From: Oscillospiraceae bacterium | Lineage (GTDB): Bacteria; Bacillota; Clostridia; Oscillospirales; Ruminococcaceae | DNA length: 44,432 nt | Assembly: GCA_028689635.1 (NCBI GenBank) | Contig: JAQVCU010000012.1 | Coordinates: 1 to 44,432 of the forward strand | Direction: 5' to 3' | Part shown: one piece after another, positions 7,801-16,027 of the stretch | Position numbering within the stretch: the stretch's first letter is position 1 | How the letters are laid out: the number at the start of each line of letters is the position of its first letter | Notes under the pieces: generated by a model | Database searches by the model: none | What the model was told of the DNA's origin: nothing | Seen by the model: only the letters and a program-made list of their open reading frames with translations | Program-made: the position numbers and the translations under genes

Positions 7801-8565
7801 TTAAACGTAACCGTACAGCCCGCGCACCGAGGCGCTGCCCGCCGTAATGCGGCGCACCGCGCCCCCAATTTGGCAAAGCAGGGCGCCGTCGTCGTCCACC
7901 CCCTGCGCCAGCCCCTCTAAGGAATCTTCCCCGATCAGCACCCGGACTTCTTTCCCCAGGGTCACGCAGGCCTTCTCATACTCCGGGCGAAGGGCGGCAA
8001 ACCCATCTTCCCGGTACCGCTCCAGCAGCGGCTCCAGCTGGTTTAAAATGGCGGCGGCCATGGCCAGCGGTTCCGGCGGCCTTTGCCCTGTCACCATCGC
8101 CACCGAGGCGGCGTAGGGCAGGCCTGCCTTTTCAAAATAATCCGCCGTCTGGCCAAGGTTCACGCCAAAGCCGCACACTGCGTCCACCTGGTCTCCCAAG
8201 ATCCTGCTCTCGCAGAGGATCCCCACCAGTTTTTTCCCGCCGGATACCACGTCGTTGGGCCATTTGACTCCGGCCCCGCCGCCGATGGCCCGGGCGCAGG
8301 CCAGACCGCAGAGCAGCGGCAGTAACGTCATGTCGTCGGCTTTCATAGAATGGAACAGCACCGACATGGCGAGGGCCTCCCCGGGGGCAGTGTTCCAGAC
8401 ATTTCCCCGCCGGCCGCGGCCGGAATACTGTTCTGCCGCCACCACGGTGCAGCCGTCGGGGAAATCCCCGCTTTTTAGATAGGAATTGGTGGAATCCACC
8501 CGTTCCAGGGCAATAAAACTGCGCCCCAGCACCCGGGTAGAAAGCCCCTGCAGGCCCTGTTCCAT
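7801..8565 (-). CDS. birA: Biotin--[biotin carboxyl-carrier] protein ligase, BirA type without DNA-binding domain
   Basis: About 254 residues. It activates biotin with ATP and attaches it to the carrier lysine of carboxylases. Visible motifs are the biotin/AMP loop GRGRRGNVWNTAPG, the KWPNDV catalytic segment and the GFGVNLGQ motif, then a small C-terminal SH3-like domain. It has no N-terminal helix-turn-helix, so it is the mono-functional class I form that cannot repress biotin genes. ATG 8565 is preferred over GTG 8571 because GGAGG then has 7-base spacing. It starts 2 bases after the stop of the phosphodiesterase gene. Confidence 0.9.
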   Translation of the reverse strand: MEQGLQGLSTRVLGRSFIALERVDSTNSYLKSGDFPDGCTVVAAEQYSGRGRRGNVWNTAPGEALAMSVLFHSMKADDMTLLPLLCGLACARAIGGGAGVKWPNDVVSGGKKLVGILCESRILGDQVDAVCGFGVNLGQTADYFEKAGLPYAASVAMVTGQRPPEPLAMAAAILNQLEPLLERYREDGFAALRPEYEKACVTLGKEVRVLIGEDSLEGLAQGVDDDGALLCQIGGAVRRITAGSASVRGLYGYV

Positions 8566-8567
8566 CC

Positions 8568-9041
8568 TCACACCTCCGCGATGTTCAGCATGATCCCATT
8601 GGGAAGGATATCGATGATCCCATAACTGGGCTTTCCATTGCGCGCCAGGGCAACGCTGCCCGGGTTCATCACATACAGCCCGTTGTCGTATTCCGTGTAG
8701 GCGATGTGGGTATGGCCGTACAGGGCGATGCTGGCCCGCGCCACCCGCGCCGCTGCTTTTAACTGCTCCAGGGAGCTTTTGACCCCCAGGGTGTGCCCGT
8801 GGGTGATATAGACGTTTTTCCCCTCCAGATGCAGCAGGTTGGTGAGCGGGCAGGAGGCGGCAAAATCGCAGTTTCCGCTCACCGCAGCGTAACGGAAACC
8901 GGGGTACAGGGCTTGGATGTCCTCAAACTCCGCCTCGCCGTCCCCCAGATGGATCACCATATTGGCCTCCGGGTGCTTCTCCAGCACCTTTTGCAGCTGA
9001 AAAAAATTCCGATGGCTATCGGATACCACAAGGATCCGCAA
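8568..9041 (-). CDS. YfcE/MJ0936-family metallophosphodiesterase
   Basis: About 157 residues of the calcineurin-like phosphoesterase superfamily. The metal-binding motifs are in order: D-x-H in VVSDSHRN, GD in VIHLGDGEAEF, GNCD in VSGNCDF, GH in YITHGHTLG, and GHTH in ALYGHTHIAY, followed by NPGS. The family hydrolyses phosphodiesters, but the natural substrate is usually unknown. The start is a TTG with GGAGG 8 bases upstream; the frame stays open further upstream but has no other good start. It is the first gene of a two-gene operon with birA and is divergent from 9127. Confidence 0.85.
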   Translation of the reverse strand: MRILVVSDSHRNFFQLQKVLEKHPEANMVIHLGDGEAEFEDIQALYPGFRYAAVSGNCDFAASCPLTNLLHLEGKNVYITHGHTLGVKSSLEQLKAAARVARASIALYGHTHIAYTEYDNGLYVMNPGSVALARNGKPSYGIIDILPNGIMLNIAEV

Positions 9042-9126
9042 TGCAAACGCCTCCCAACCCTGAAATGGAATAGTAATCTTTACTTTATCATAAAGATAAA
9101 TGAAATGGAATAGGTGGTGAAAGATC
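9042..9126. promoter_or_regulatory. Divergent intergenic region with direct repeat and palindrome
   Basis: The 13-mer TGAAATGGAATAG occurs twice, at 9061-9073 and 9101-9113, exactly 40 bases apart. Between the copies lies the perfect palindrome CTTTATCATAAAG (9083-9095), inside a longer inverted repeat ATCTTTA/TAAAGAT (9076-9082/9091-9097). It is the only AT-rich spot between two divergent operons and probably holds both promoters and an operator. Confidence 0.4.
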
Positions 9127-9363
9127 TTGAGCGAATTTTTGGTACCGGAAGAAAAGATCGCCGAATTATCCCGCCTTGTCAGCCAGCGGACCGGCATCCC
9201 CCCGGAAGAGCTCCGGCAGAAGCTGGATCTCCTTCTGGACGGCCGGCAGCCCATGGTCAGCGATAAGGTCATGGGCATCCTCAACAACCCGCAGATGGTC
9301 GAAGCCCTGCTGCGCTCTGAAAAGGTACAGCAGCTTTTGCGGGACGCGCTGGGAGGGCGATGA
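9127..9363 (+). CDS. Small hypothetical protein (78 aa)
   Basis: Not recognised beyond being a small soluble, helix-rich, acidic protein. It starts with TTG preceded by AGGTGG at 9 bases. Residues 14-40 look like a helical pair (LSRLVSQRTGIPPEELRQKL), and the C-terminus is a second helix (PQMVEALLRSEKVQQLLRDAL). The next gene starts 3 bases after its stop. The four-gene set 9127-10525 looks like one operon and codon use matches the neighbours, so I regard it as real. Confidence 0.6.
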   Translation: MSEFLVPEEKIAELSRLVSQRTGIPPEELRQKLDLLLDGRQPMVSDKVMGILNNPQMVEALLRSEKVQQLLRDALGGR

Positions 9364-9366
9364 TCC

Positions 9367-9732
9367 ATGGCCGATCTTTCCGGTTTGCTCTCTGGGCTGC
9401 TGTCGGATGAGGACGCGCTCTCCGGTCTCCTGTCCCTGTTGGGCGGCGCCGGGGGCCCCGCCCAGCCCCCGCCTGCCCCAAAGGATGCGGCAGATTCCCT
9501 CCGGGAGCTGGAGCAGACCGCCGGGATCGACCTTGACACCGTTATCGGCCTGCAGAAGTTTCTATCCGGCACAAAAACCGACGACAAAAACATCAGCCTG
9601 CTGCGGGCGCTCAAGCCCCATCTTTCCCCGGAGCGCGCCGCGCGGGCGGACGACGCGATCAAGGTTTTGCAGCTTCTGGATCTGCTGCCTTTGGTACAGT
9701 CACTGGGCTTGTTTGGAGGCGATCAGAAATGA
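9367..9732 (+). CDS. Hypothetical protein (121 aa), helical, Leu/Pro/Gly-rich N-terminus
   Basis: The N-terminal 30 residues are a low-complexity Leu/Gly/Ser stretch (LSGLLSGLLSDEDALSGLL), followed by a Pro/Ala linker. The C-terminal half, with NISLLRALKPHLSPERA and then AIKVLQLLDLLPLVQ, resembles short conserved clostridial proteins of unknown function. GGAGG precedes the ATG by 8 bases, and the stop overlaps the next ATG by 4 bases. No enzyme motif or transmembrane segment is clear. A role in sporulation or envelope assembly would be guesswork. Confidence 0.6.
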   Translation: MADLSGLLSGLLSDEDALSGLLSLLGGAGGPAQPPPAPKDAADSLRELEQTAGIDLDTVIGLQKFLSGTKTDDKNISLLRALKPHLSPERAARADDAIKVLQLLDLLPLVQSLGLFGGDQK

Positions 9733-10388
9733 ACTGGAACAAAAACGAATACACCTACGAAGAATTTGCCCGCATGCGGGAAGAAGCCCTGCGCCAGCTC
9801 AGCGAAATGGCTGGCCAGCGCCTTCGGGGGACGGGCGCCGAAAAAAAAGCGGCCCCGCCACCAACCCGCGTCCCGGGGCCAAAACCCGCGCCAGCGAAAG
9901 TCTCCCAGCCTCCCGCCCCGCAGGAGCCGCTTCCCGTTTCGCCTCGGATCCAGCCTGCGGCAGAGCCCGAAGAGGCCGCGGGCTTCCAGCTGTCAGGGCC
10001 GGATAGCCCTCCCGACGAGGCTGTGCCGAAAATGGTTTCCCCCTCAAAAGCGCCGCCCGCGGCAGAACCCAGGGCGGCCGCGCCCTCCCCGGAGCCAGAG
10101 CCGTCAGCGCTGTTTGCCGCGGAGGACGAAAAACTATTGGAGGCGCTTTCCGGCTTTCCATCCGATCCCGGCCCCGCCCCGTCCGGGGAGCCTGTCCGGC
10201 CTGGGCAGGGCCCCGATTGGGGCGGCCCAGAGGAGCCGATCGCTTTTCCGCCGTCAAAAGGACGGGAACCCCAGGACTTTTTCGACCATATTCCCAGAAA
10301 CCCCGTCTTCTTTCACCCGGATCAGTTTGTCCGGGCGCAGGATGAGGAGGACTATCTTCCGGAAATGGAGTTTCCTAAAAAAAAATAA
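9729..10388 (+). CDS. Hypothetical protein with disordered Pro/Ala-rich centre (219 aa)
   Basis: A short folded-looking N-terminus (residues 1-30, EYTYEEFARMREEALRQLSE) predicts a helix. Roughly 140 residues rich in Pro, Ala, Glu and Ser without regular structure follow. A conserved-looking acidic end follows, containing DFFDHIPRNPVFF and DYLPEMEFPKKK. The layout suggests a scaffold whose two ends bind partners across a flexible linker. No known family was recognised. It overlaps the preceding gene by 4 bases and is followed 8 bases later by a tiny membrane-peptide gene. Confidence 0.55.
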   Translation: MNWNKNEYTYEEFARMREEALRQLSEMAGQRLRGTGAEKKAAPPPTRVPGPKPAPAKVSQPPAPQEPLPVSPRIQPAAEPEEAAGFQLSGPDSPPDEAVPKMVSPSKAPPAAEPRAAAPSPEPEPSALFAAEDEKLLEALSGFPSDPGPAPSGEPVRPGQGPDWGGPEEPIAFPPSKGREPQDFFDHIPRNPVFFHPDQFVRAQDEEDYLPEMEFPKKK

Positions 10389-10396
10389 CTGCCGCT

Positions 10397-10525
10397 ATGA
10401 AACCGTTTGCCATGTTTCCCGCCTTAGACCGGGAGCGGCTTATCCTTTTGGCTGTTTTGGCTTTGCTGCTAAGCAGCCGTGCAGACCCAAAGGTCATGCT
10501 GGCCGTGGCCTACCTGCTGCTGTAG
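10397..10525 (+). CDS. Small hydrophobic peptide (42 aa), probable membrane microprotein
   Basis: An ATG at 10397 opens 42 codons ending in TAG at 10523-10525. The peptide has a short amphipathic N-terminus (MKPFAMFPALDRERL). A hydrophobic run ILLAVLALLLSS follows, then a polar break RADPK, and a second hydrophobic run VMLAVAYLLL to the end. It begins 8 bases after the preceding gene and ends just before the operon terminator, so it is placed as the last gene of the operon. The ribosome site is weak. Function unknown. Confidence 0.5.
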   Translation: MKPFAMFPALDRERLILLAVLALLLSSRADPKVMLAVAYLLL

Positions 10526-10540
10526 CCCTCCTACGTCAAA

Positions 10541-10575
10541 ACCGCCGCCCCCCTTGGGGGGACGGCGGCTATTTT
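10541..10575. terminator. Bidirectional terminator between the unknown operon and metH
   Basis: A GC-rich hairpin (GCCGCCCCCC paired with GGGGGGACGGCGGC around 10543-10570) is flanked by AAAA on the left and ATTTTA on the right. It lies between convergent genes. Confidence 0.75.
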
Positions 10576-12952
10576 ATGTCTGGGGCTCGCCCAGGATCTC
10601 TCCCGCATAACGCACCGACGCCATGGCGTCCGGGACGTAGCGATCCGCCCCGATCTGACTGGCGTAATCCTCTGTCAGGACGGCTCCTCCCACCATAATG
10701 CGGCAATCCGGGGCCGCCTTTCGCAGGGCGCGGATCGTCTCCTCCATGCTGCCCACTGTCGTGGTCATCAGCGCCGAGAGCCCCACCAGACGGGCGTCCT
10801 CCCGCAGCGCCGCGGCAACGACCTCCTCCGGGGCAACGTCCCGCCCCAGGTCGATCACCTCATAGCGGTAGTTTTGCAGCAGCACCTTGACGATATTTTT
10901 TCCAATGTCGTGGATATCCCCTTTCACCGTAGCCAGCAACACTTTTGGGCCCCTGGGGCCGGAATTTCCCGTCATCCCCTCCCGCAGGGCCTCAAAAGCC
11001 GCTTTGGCCGCTTCGGCGCTCATCAAAAGCTGCGGCAGAAACACTTCCCCCCGTTCAAAGCCTTTGCCCACCGCATCCAGCGCCGGGATCAGTTCCCCGT
11101 TGATGATATCCAGGGGCTCCCGCGTTTTGGCCAGGGCGCGGGCCGCCGCAGGCGCGCCCTCCCGCAGTCCCTGCCGGATCATCTGGCCCAGGCCCGCTTC
11201 CGGAGCACCGGCGGCGGGGGCCCGGTACTCCTCTTTGCCGCCAAACCGCCCAATGTATCCCTCAAAGCCGGGGTCCAGCCCGCGCAAGGCCAAATATCCC
11301 CTATAGACCTCCATCATCGCCTCCGCGCCCGGGTTGAGGATGGCGGCGTCCAGCCCGCTTTCCAAAGCCATGGCGTAAAAGACGCTGTTGAGGATATCCC
11401 GCCGGGGAAGGCCAAAGGAGATGTTGGAAACGCCCAGGCAGGTTTTTACCCCCAGCTCTTTTTTGACCCGGCGGATGGTCTCCAGGGCAACCCCGGCGTT
11501 ATCCTGCCCGGTGCTCACCGTCATGGCCAGGGCGTCGATGAGAATATCTTTTTTCGCCACGCCATACTGCGCGGCGGTGTCCACTATTTTTTTTGCGATG
11601 TATGCGCGCCCCTGGGCCGTTTCGGGGATCCCATTCTCATCCAGGGTAAGCCCAACCACCACCCCGCCGTATTTTTGGATCAGTGGGAACACCGCTTCCA
11701 TGGATTCCTTCTTGCCGTTGACGGAGTTGACCATGGCTTTTCCGTTATACAGCCGCAAAGCCGCCTCCAGCACCGCGGGGTCGGAGCTATCGATCTGCAG
11801 GGGAAGTTCGGTAACGCTTTGCAGCTCCTGCACCACCCGCTCCATCATCGCTTTTTCGTCGATCTCCGGCATGCCCACGTTTACGTCCAACACCGCGGCG
11901 CCGCTCTCCTGCTGCGCTAAACCTTCCCGCAGCAGATAATCCATGTCGTTCTCCCGCAGGGCCTGTTTCAGCCGCTTTTTGCCCGTTGGGTTGATGCGCT
12001 CGCCGATAATCACCGGCTTTTCCCCCAAAAGCACCGAGGAGCCATAGGAGGATACCACCGTCCTCCCTTTGTCGGAAAGCGCGGCGGGCCGGCAGGCGCC
12101 GCAGCGGCGGATCAGGGCCGCCAAATGCTCCGGCGTAGTGCCGCAGCAGCCTCCCAGATACCATACGCCGGATCTCGCTATGGGCTCCATAGCCGCGGCA
12201 AATCCCTCCGGATCCAGGTCAAAGACGGTCCGGCCGTCTACGCTGTGGGGCAGCCCGGCGTTGGGCATCAAAAGCAGCGGGATGGAAACGCACTCCAGCA
12301 GTTCCGGCAGCAGCCGCAGGGTCTGCTCCGGGCCAAATCCGCAGTTGACGCCCAGGGCGTCCACCCCCAGGCCCTCCAGCAAAGCCGTTACCGCCGGGAT
12401 ATCCGCGCCTGTCAGCAGCTTGCCCCGGCTATCAAAAATAACGGAAGCGAACACCGGCAGCCCCGGCGCCGCCGCTCGGGCCGCCAGCACCGCCGCCTTG
12501 CACTCGTAGGCGTCGTTCATAGTCTCGATGATCACGCAATCCGCCCCCGCCGCCGCGCCGGATTTTGCCATCTCGTAAAAGATCTCATAGGCTTCCTCAA
12601 AGCCAAGGTCCCCCAGAGGCCTGAGAAGCCTGCCGGTGGGGCCGATGTCCAGCGCCACCGCGCAGCGCTCCCCCGCGGCCTTGCGCGCCAGGGAAACCCC
12701 GGCCTCCACGACCTCCCGCACCGAAAACCCCGCCCGTTCCATTTTCAGACGGTTGGCGCCGAAGGTATTCGCCGTCAACACGTCGCAGCCCGCCTCTCGA
12801 TAGCCGCGGTGAATCTCGAGCACCTGCTCGGGGTTGGTCAAGTTCCAGCGCTCCGGCTCCTCCCCGGCTAAAAGTCCCGCCTGTTGCAGCATGGTGCCCA
12901 TGCCGCCGTCAAAAAAGATCAGGCGTTTGCCCTTCTCTTCCCAAATATTCAT
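10574..12952 (-). CDS. metH: Cobalamin-dependent methionine synthase, lacking the reactivation domain
   Basis: 792 residues. It transfers the methyl group of methyl-tetrahydrofolate to homocysteine through B12. Domain order is homocysteine methyltransferase (DGGMGTMLQ at the N-terminus; zinc ligands C204, C269, C270), pterin-binding domain (VIIGERINPTGKKRLK and DVNVGMPEIDE), then a B12 cap and B12-binding domain with the lower-ligand motif DIHDIGKN (H681). E. coli MetH has about 1,230 residues. The missing C-terminal AdoMet domain is supplied by the separate upstream gene. ATG 12952 follows AAAGGA by 7 bases; the frame is open further upstream without a better start. Confidence 0.95.
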   Translation of the reverse strand: MNIWEEKGKRLIFFDGGMGTMLQQAGLLAGEEPERWNLTNPEQVLEIHRGYREAGCDVLTANTFGANRLKMERAGFSVREVVEAGVSLARKAAGERCAVALDIGPTGRLLRPLGDLGFEEAYEIFYEMAKSGAAAGADCVIIETMNDAYECKAAVLAARAAAPGLPVFASVIFDSRGKLLTGADIPAVTALLEGLGVDALGVNCGFGPEQTLRLLPELLECVSIPLLLMPNAGLPHSVDGRTVFDLDPEGFAAAMEPIARSGVWYLGGCCGTTPEHLAALIRRCGACRPAALSDKGRTVVSSYGSSVLLGEKPVIIGERINPTGKKRLKQALRENDMDYLLREGLAQQESGAAVLDVNVGMPEIDEKAMMERVVQELQSVTELPLQIDSSDPAVLEAALRLYNGKAMVNSVNGKKESMEAVFPLIQKYGGVVVGLTLDENGIPETAQGRAYIAKKIVDTAAQYGVAKKDILIDALAMTVSTGQDNAGVALETIRRVKKELGVKTCLGVSNISFGLPRRDILNSVFYAMALESGLDAAILNPGAEAMMEVYRGYLALRGLDPGFEGYIGRFGGKEEYRAPAAGAPEAGLGQMIRQGLREGAPAAARALAKTREPLDIINGELIPALDAVGKGFERGEVFLPQLLMSAEAAKAAFEALREGMTGNSGPRGPKVLLATVKGDIHDIGKNIVKVLLQNYRYEVIDLGRDVAPEEVVAAALREDARLVGLSALMTTTVGSMEETIRALRKAAPDCRIMVGGAVLTEDYASQIGADRYVPDAMASVRYAGEILGEPQT

Positions 12953-12953
12953 A

Positions 12954-13604
12954 TTACCGTCCTTTCTCCATCTCCGCCACAGCTTCCCGGAAGGGACAGT
13001 TTTCACTGCCGCATTGCCCGCAACGGCTCTCCCCGCAGGCAGCCTGGGCCGAAATGCCGATCACCGCCGTCACCGATTTGGAGGGCGTCAGCATCCCCCC
13101 CGCCGTGAGGGTAAGGCCAATGCGCTTTGGCGCGTCCAGCCTGCGCAGAAATTCTTCCTGGCTGCGGATCGAAAAATCCTCGTAGCCGGGGCTAAACCGC
13201 GGGCGCAGGAAAAAACCCGGGATCTGGGCGGAAAGCTCCGCCTCCCGCTCGTCGCAAAACCTCTCTATCATGGCCGCGGCAGCGGCCTGCGCCGCCAGCG
13301 CCCGGCTCATGTCCTGCTTTTCCAGCCGCCGCAAAACCAGGTCGACTCCGCCGCCCAGGGTAAAGGCCGCCAAAAACGCTTCCGCGCATCCCCGCAGATT
13401 TCCGGCCAGCCCCCGGCTGCCCGTTTCCCAGCCGTCCAACACGGCCCCTTCCCCGTCCTCCCAGACCGGGACGCGGGCCCAAACCCACCGGGGAGAGGAC
13501 GCCTCCTCCACCGCCCGGGCCGCCTCCTGGATCATCCTGTGTTCCTCCGGGGACGGCGTTTGGCCCCGGTAGCCCATATAGCGGTATACTTCCTTCCAAT
13601 CCAT
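12954..13604 (-). CDS. Stand-alone MetH activation (AdoMet-binding) domain protein
   Basis: About 216 residues of the vitamin-B12-dependent methionine synthase activation-domain family. The signature RPRFSPGYEDFS resembles the R-x-x-PGY motif that binds AdoMet in the E. coli MetH C-terminus, followed by the conserved LTPSKSVTAVIG segment. The C-terminus adds a cysteine-rich tail (CGESRCGQCGSENC), common in clostridial versions. It reductively remethylates inactive cob(II)alamin on MetH. Start ATG 13604 is preferred because GAGGG then has 7-base spacing. It lies between metF and metH, one base from the metH start. Confidence 0.9.
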   Translation of the reverse strand: MDWKEVYRYMGYRGQTPSPEEHRMIQEAARAVEEASSPRWVWARVPVWEDGEGAVLDGWETGSRGLAGNLRGCAEAFLAAFTLGGGVDLVLRRLEKQDMSRALAAQAAAAAMIERFCDEREAELSAQIPGFFLRPRFSPGYEDFSIRSQEEFLRRLDAPKRIGLTLTAGGMLTPSKSVTAVIGISAQAACGESRCGQCGSENCPFREAVAEMEKGR

Positions 13605-13614
13605 CCCCATACCC

Positions 13615-14481
13615 TCAGCGCCCCAGAATGGACGACAGGTTTTCCATGATACTGGCGGCGATCTCCGGCCGGTTCATGGTGTAAATATGCACCCCACGCA
13701 CGCCGTTGGCGATCAAGTCGATGATCTGATCTGTAGCGTAGGCGATGCCCGCCTGCTTCATGGAGGCCGGGTCGCCGCCAAAACGGTCGAGGATCATCCG
13801 AAAACGCAGGGGCAGCGCCGTCCCGGAGATCTGGGTGATCCGCCGGATCTGCCGCGCATTGGTCACCGGCATGACCCCCGCAATGACCGGGACGCGGATC
13901 TCCCGGGCGAGGATGTGGTAGAGGAAATTATAAAAAATATCGTTGTCAAAAAACATCTGGCTGGTCAGAAATTCGCATCCGGCCTCCACTTTTTCCTTTA
14001 GATGATCCATATCCCGCTCCCGGCTGTCCGATTCCACATGCCCTTCCGGGTAGCAGGCCCCGCCGATGCAAAAGCGCCCGTCCTCCCGGATCTCCCGCAC
14101 CAGGTCTGCGGCGTAACGGTAATGCTGCGGATCGGGGAATTCCGTCCCCTCCGGGATATCTCCCCGCAGGGCCAGGATGTTCTCCACCCCCGCTCCGGCC
14201 AGGCTATCCAGCTGCTCCCGGATCTTCTCCCGCCCGGCGGAAACGCAGGTAAGATGGGCGATGGGGGTAACCCCGCAGCGCTGCACCATACAGGCCACCT
14301 CCAGGGTGTTCTGCCGCGTTTTTCCAGCGGCCCCGTAAGTAACGCTGATAAAATCCGGCGAAAGCCCGGCCAGGGAGGAGACTACCTGCTCCATCTGTCC
14401 CTGGTCCGCTCCCGGCTTCGGCGGAAACACCTCGCAGGATACTGTGACGGCTTTTCCCCTCAAAATTTCACTGATCTTCAT
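13615..14481 (-). CDS. metF: 5,10-methylenetetrahydrofolate reductase
   Basis: 288 residues, full length for the MetF TIM-barrel flavoprotein. It reduces methylene-THF to methyl-THF, the MetH co-substrate. Recognisable segments are the N-terminal VSCEVFPPK, FISVTYGAAGKTR, IAHLTCVSAGREKI and ILALRGDIPEG, followed by the FLTSQMFFDN segment and a C-terminal GVRGVHIYTMNRPE. It is the promoter-proximal gene of the metF, activation protein, metH operon. No S-box or cobalamin riboswitch fits in the short leader (about 60 bases). Confidence 0.95.
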   Translation of the reverse strand: MKISEILRGKAVTVSCEVFPPKPGADQGQMEQVVSSLAGLSPDFISVTYGAAGKTRQNTLEVACMVQRCGVTPIAHLTCVSAGREKIREQLDSLAGAGVENILALRGDIPEGTEFPDPQHYRYAADLVREIREDGRFCIGGACYPEGHVESDSRERDMDHLKEKVEAGCEFLTSQMFFDNDIFYNFLYHILAREIRVPVIAGVMPVTNARQIRRITQISGTALPLRFRMILDRFGGDPASMKQAGIAYATDQIIDLIANGVRGVHIYTMNRPEIAASIMENLSSILGR

Positions 14482-14537
14482 TGTCGTCCTCCTGTGGGCC
14501 TTCAGCCCGATCCCTGCCTATTTCTTCTTCCACTGCC

Positions 14538-14566
14538 ATTATAACAAACCGGCCCGGCAAAACCAA
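14538..14566 (-). promoter_or_regulatory. Promoter of the metF operon
   Basis: On the minus strand: -35 TTGGTT (14561-14566), a 17-base spacer and -10 TATAAT (14538-14543), with the start about 50 bases before the metF ATG. Confidence 0.7.
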
Positions 14567-14598
14567 GGCCGCGCCGTCCGGTTGCCCGCCGTTTTCCA

Positions 14599-14650
14599 CA
14601 AAAAAGCACCCTGGCGAAAGCAGCTCCTTCGCCAGGGCGCTTTTTATTTT
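14599..14650 (-). terminator. Terminator after dapL
   Basis: CCCTGGCGAA and its complement TTCGCCAGGG form a GC-rich stem, flanked by AAAAAAGC on the left and GCTTTTTATTTTTT on the right. On the minus strand it ends in a T run, just after the dapL stop. Confidence 0.8.
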
Positions 14651-15829
14651 TTACAGAAGCCCGCGCAGGCGCTCCACCGCCTCCAGGGTATTCTTCCGGC
14701 TTCCAAAGGCTGTGAGGCGGAAAAAGCCCTCCCCGTTTTGCCCAAAGCCGGCGCCGGGTGTTCCCACCACGTTGGCCTTCTCCAACAAATAATCAAAAAA
14801 CGTCCAGGAATCCATGCCGCCAGGGCATTTAAGCCAGATATAGGGGGAGTTTTTCCCTCCGGTATACCAGATCCCCATGCTGTCCAGGGCGGTCGTGATC
14901 ACGCGGGCGTTTTCCAGGTAATCGTCGATATCGGCTTTTACCTGTGCCTGCCCCTCTTCGGTAAACACCGCGGCGGCCCCGCGCTGCACAATGTAAGAGG
15001 TGCCGTTAAACTTTGTGGCCTGCCGCCGCAGCCACATGGCCCCCAAAGGGCTTCCCCCCCGCTCCAACTCCGCCGGGATGACCGCATAGCCGCAGCGGGT
15101 GCCGGTAAATCCGGCCGTTTTGGAAAGGGAGCAGAACTCGATGGCGCAGGTTCGGGCCCCTTCCACCTCAAAAATGCTGTGGGGCAGGCTGTCATCCCGG
15201 ATAAACGCCTCGTAAGCGGCGTCAAACAGGATCACCGCGTCGTTCTGATTGGCAAAATCCACCCAGGCCTTTAGCTGTTCCCGGCTGTAGGCCGCCCCCG
15301 TTGGATTGTTGGGAGAACACAGATAAATGATATCCGCCTTCACCGCCGGATCCGGCAGCGGCAGAAAACCGTTGGCTTCGGTGGCGGAGGAAAAGGCCAC
15401 CCGCCGCCCGGCCATGATGTTGGTGTCCACATACACCGGATACACCGGATCCGGCACCAACACCGCGTTATCCTCGCCAAAAATATCTAAAATGTTGCCA
15501 ATATCGCTTTTTGCCCCGTCGCTGACAAAGATCTCCGACAGCTGCAGCGGCACCCCGCGGCGGCCATAATAGCCGCGGATCGCCTCCCGCAAAAAATCGT
15601 ATCCCTCGTAGGGGCCATAGCCGTAAAAGGTCTCCGCCCAAGCCATATCGTCCACCGCCCGGTGCATGGCCTCGATCACCGCCGGGCAAAGGGGCTTTGT
15701 CACATCGCCGATGCCCAGCCGGATCACTTTTTTGTCGGGATGAGCCGCGGAAAACTCGGCTGCCTTTTGCGCGGTGACGGCAAAGAGATAATTTTGCTCC
15801 AGATCCTGGTAATGCGGGTTGATCGTCAT
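14651..15829 (-). CDS. dapL: LL-diaminopimelate aminotransferase
   Basis: 392 residues, a fold-type I PLP aminotransferase. It converts tetrahydrodipicolinate directly to LL-diaminopimelate with glutamate as amino donor, bypassing the acylated DapD-DapE routes. The N-terminal [13 protein letters not shown] and the active-site segments CSPNNPTG and [15 protein letters not shown] (Schiff-base lysine in SKT) match DapL. The neighbouring dapF then epimerises its product to meso-DAP for peptidoglycan and lysine, which supports the call. AAGGAG precedes the ATG at good spacing. Confidence 0.93.
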   Translation of the reverse strand: MTINPHYQDLEQNYLFAVTAQKAAEFSAAHPDKKVIRLGIGDVTKPLCPAVIEAMHRAVDDMAWAETFYGYGPYEGYDFLREAIRGYYGRRGVPLQLSEIFVSDGAKSDIGNILDIFGEDNAVLVPDPVYPVYVDTNIMAGRRVAFSSATEANGFLPLPDPAVKADIIYLCSPNNPTGAAYSREQLKAWVDFANQNDAVILFDAAYEAFIRDDSLPHSIFEVEGARTCAIEFCSLSKTAGFTGTRCGYAVIPAELERGGSPLGAMWLRRQATKFNGTSYIVQRGAAAVFTEEGQAQVKADIDDYLENARVITTALDSMGIWYTGGKNSPYIWLKCPGGMDSWTFFDYLLEKANVVGTPGAGFGQNGEGFFRLTAFGSRKNTLEAVERLRGLL

Positions 15830-15882
15830 GAGATCCTCTCCTTCTGCGGCGCAGTATCGCCTGCGCGGGCCCCGGCCGCCCT

Positions 15883-15925
15883 AACAAACCCGCATCCTAC
15901 CATCAGGCGCGGATGCGGGTTTGTT
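15883..15925. terminator. 15-bp perfect hairpin between pyrG and dapL
   Basis: AACAAACCCGCATCC (15883-15897) pairs perfectly with GGATGCGGGTTTGTT (15911-15925) around a 13-base loop. It can end pyrG transcripts, but it also lies inside the leader of the dapL promoter at 15972-16000. The T tract is short (TTTGTT), so its efficiency is uncertain. Confidence 0.55.
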
Positions 15926-15971
15926 CAGGTAGCCGCATCGTTTCTTTAATAAAATTAAGTCCATACGGCTG

Positions 15972-16000
15972 ATTCTACTATATTTTACAAATTAAGGCAA
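15972..16000 (-). promoter_or_regulatory. Candidate dapL promoter
   Basis: On the minus strand: TTGCCT (15995-16000), a 17-base spacer and TAGAAT (15972-15977), in the only AT-rich stretch between pyrG and dapL. Confidence 0.55.
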
Positions 16001-16027
16001 TGCAAAATCAAGTTTTTCTTAAAAAGC

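Noticed and set aside
14482-14600. SAM or cobalamin riboswitch ahead of metF
   Set aside because: The leader after the predicted promoter is only about 50-60 bases, too short for either class, and no conserved core was seen.
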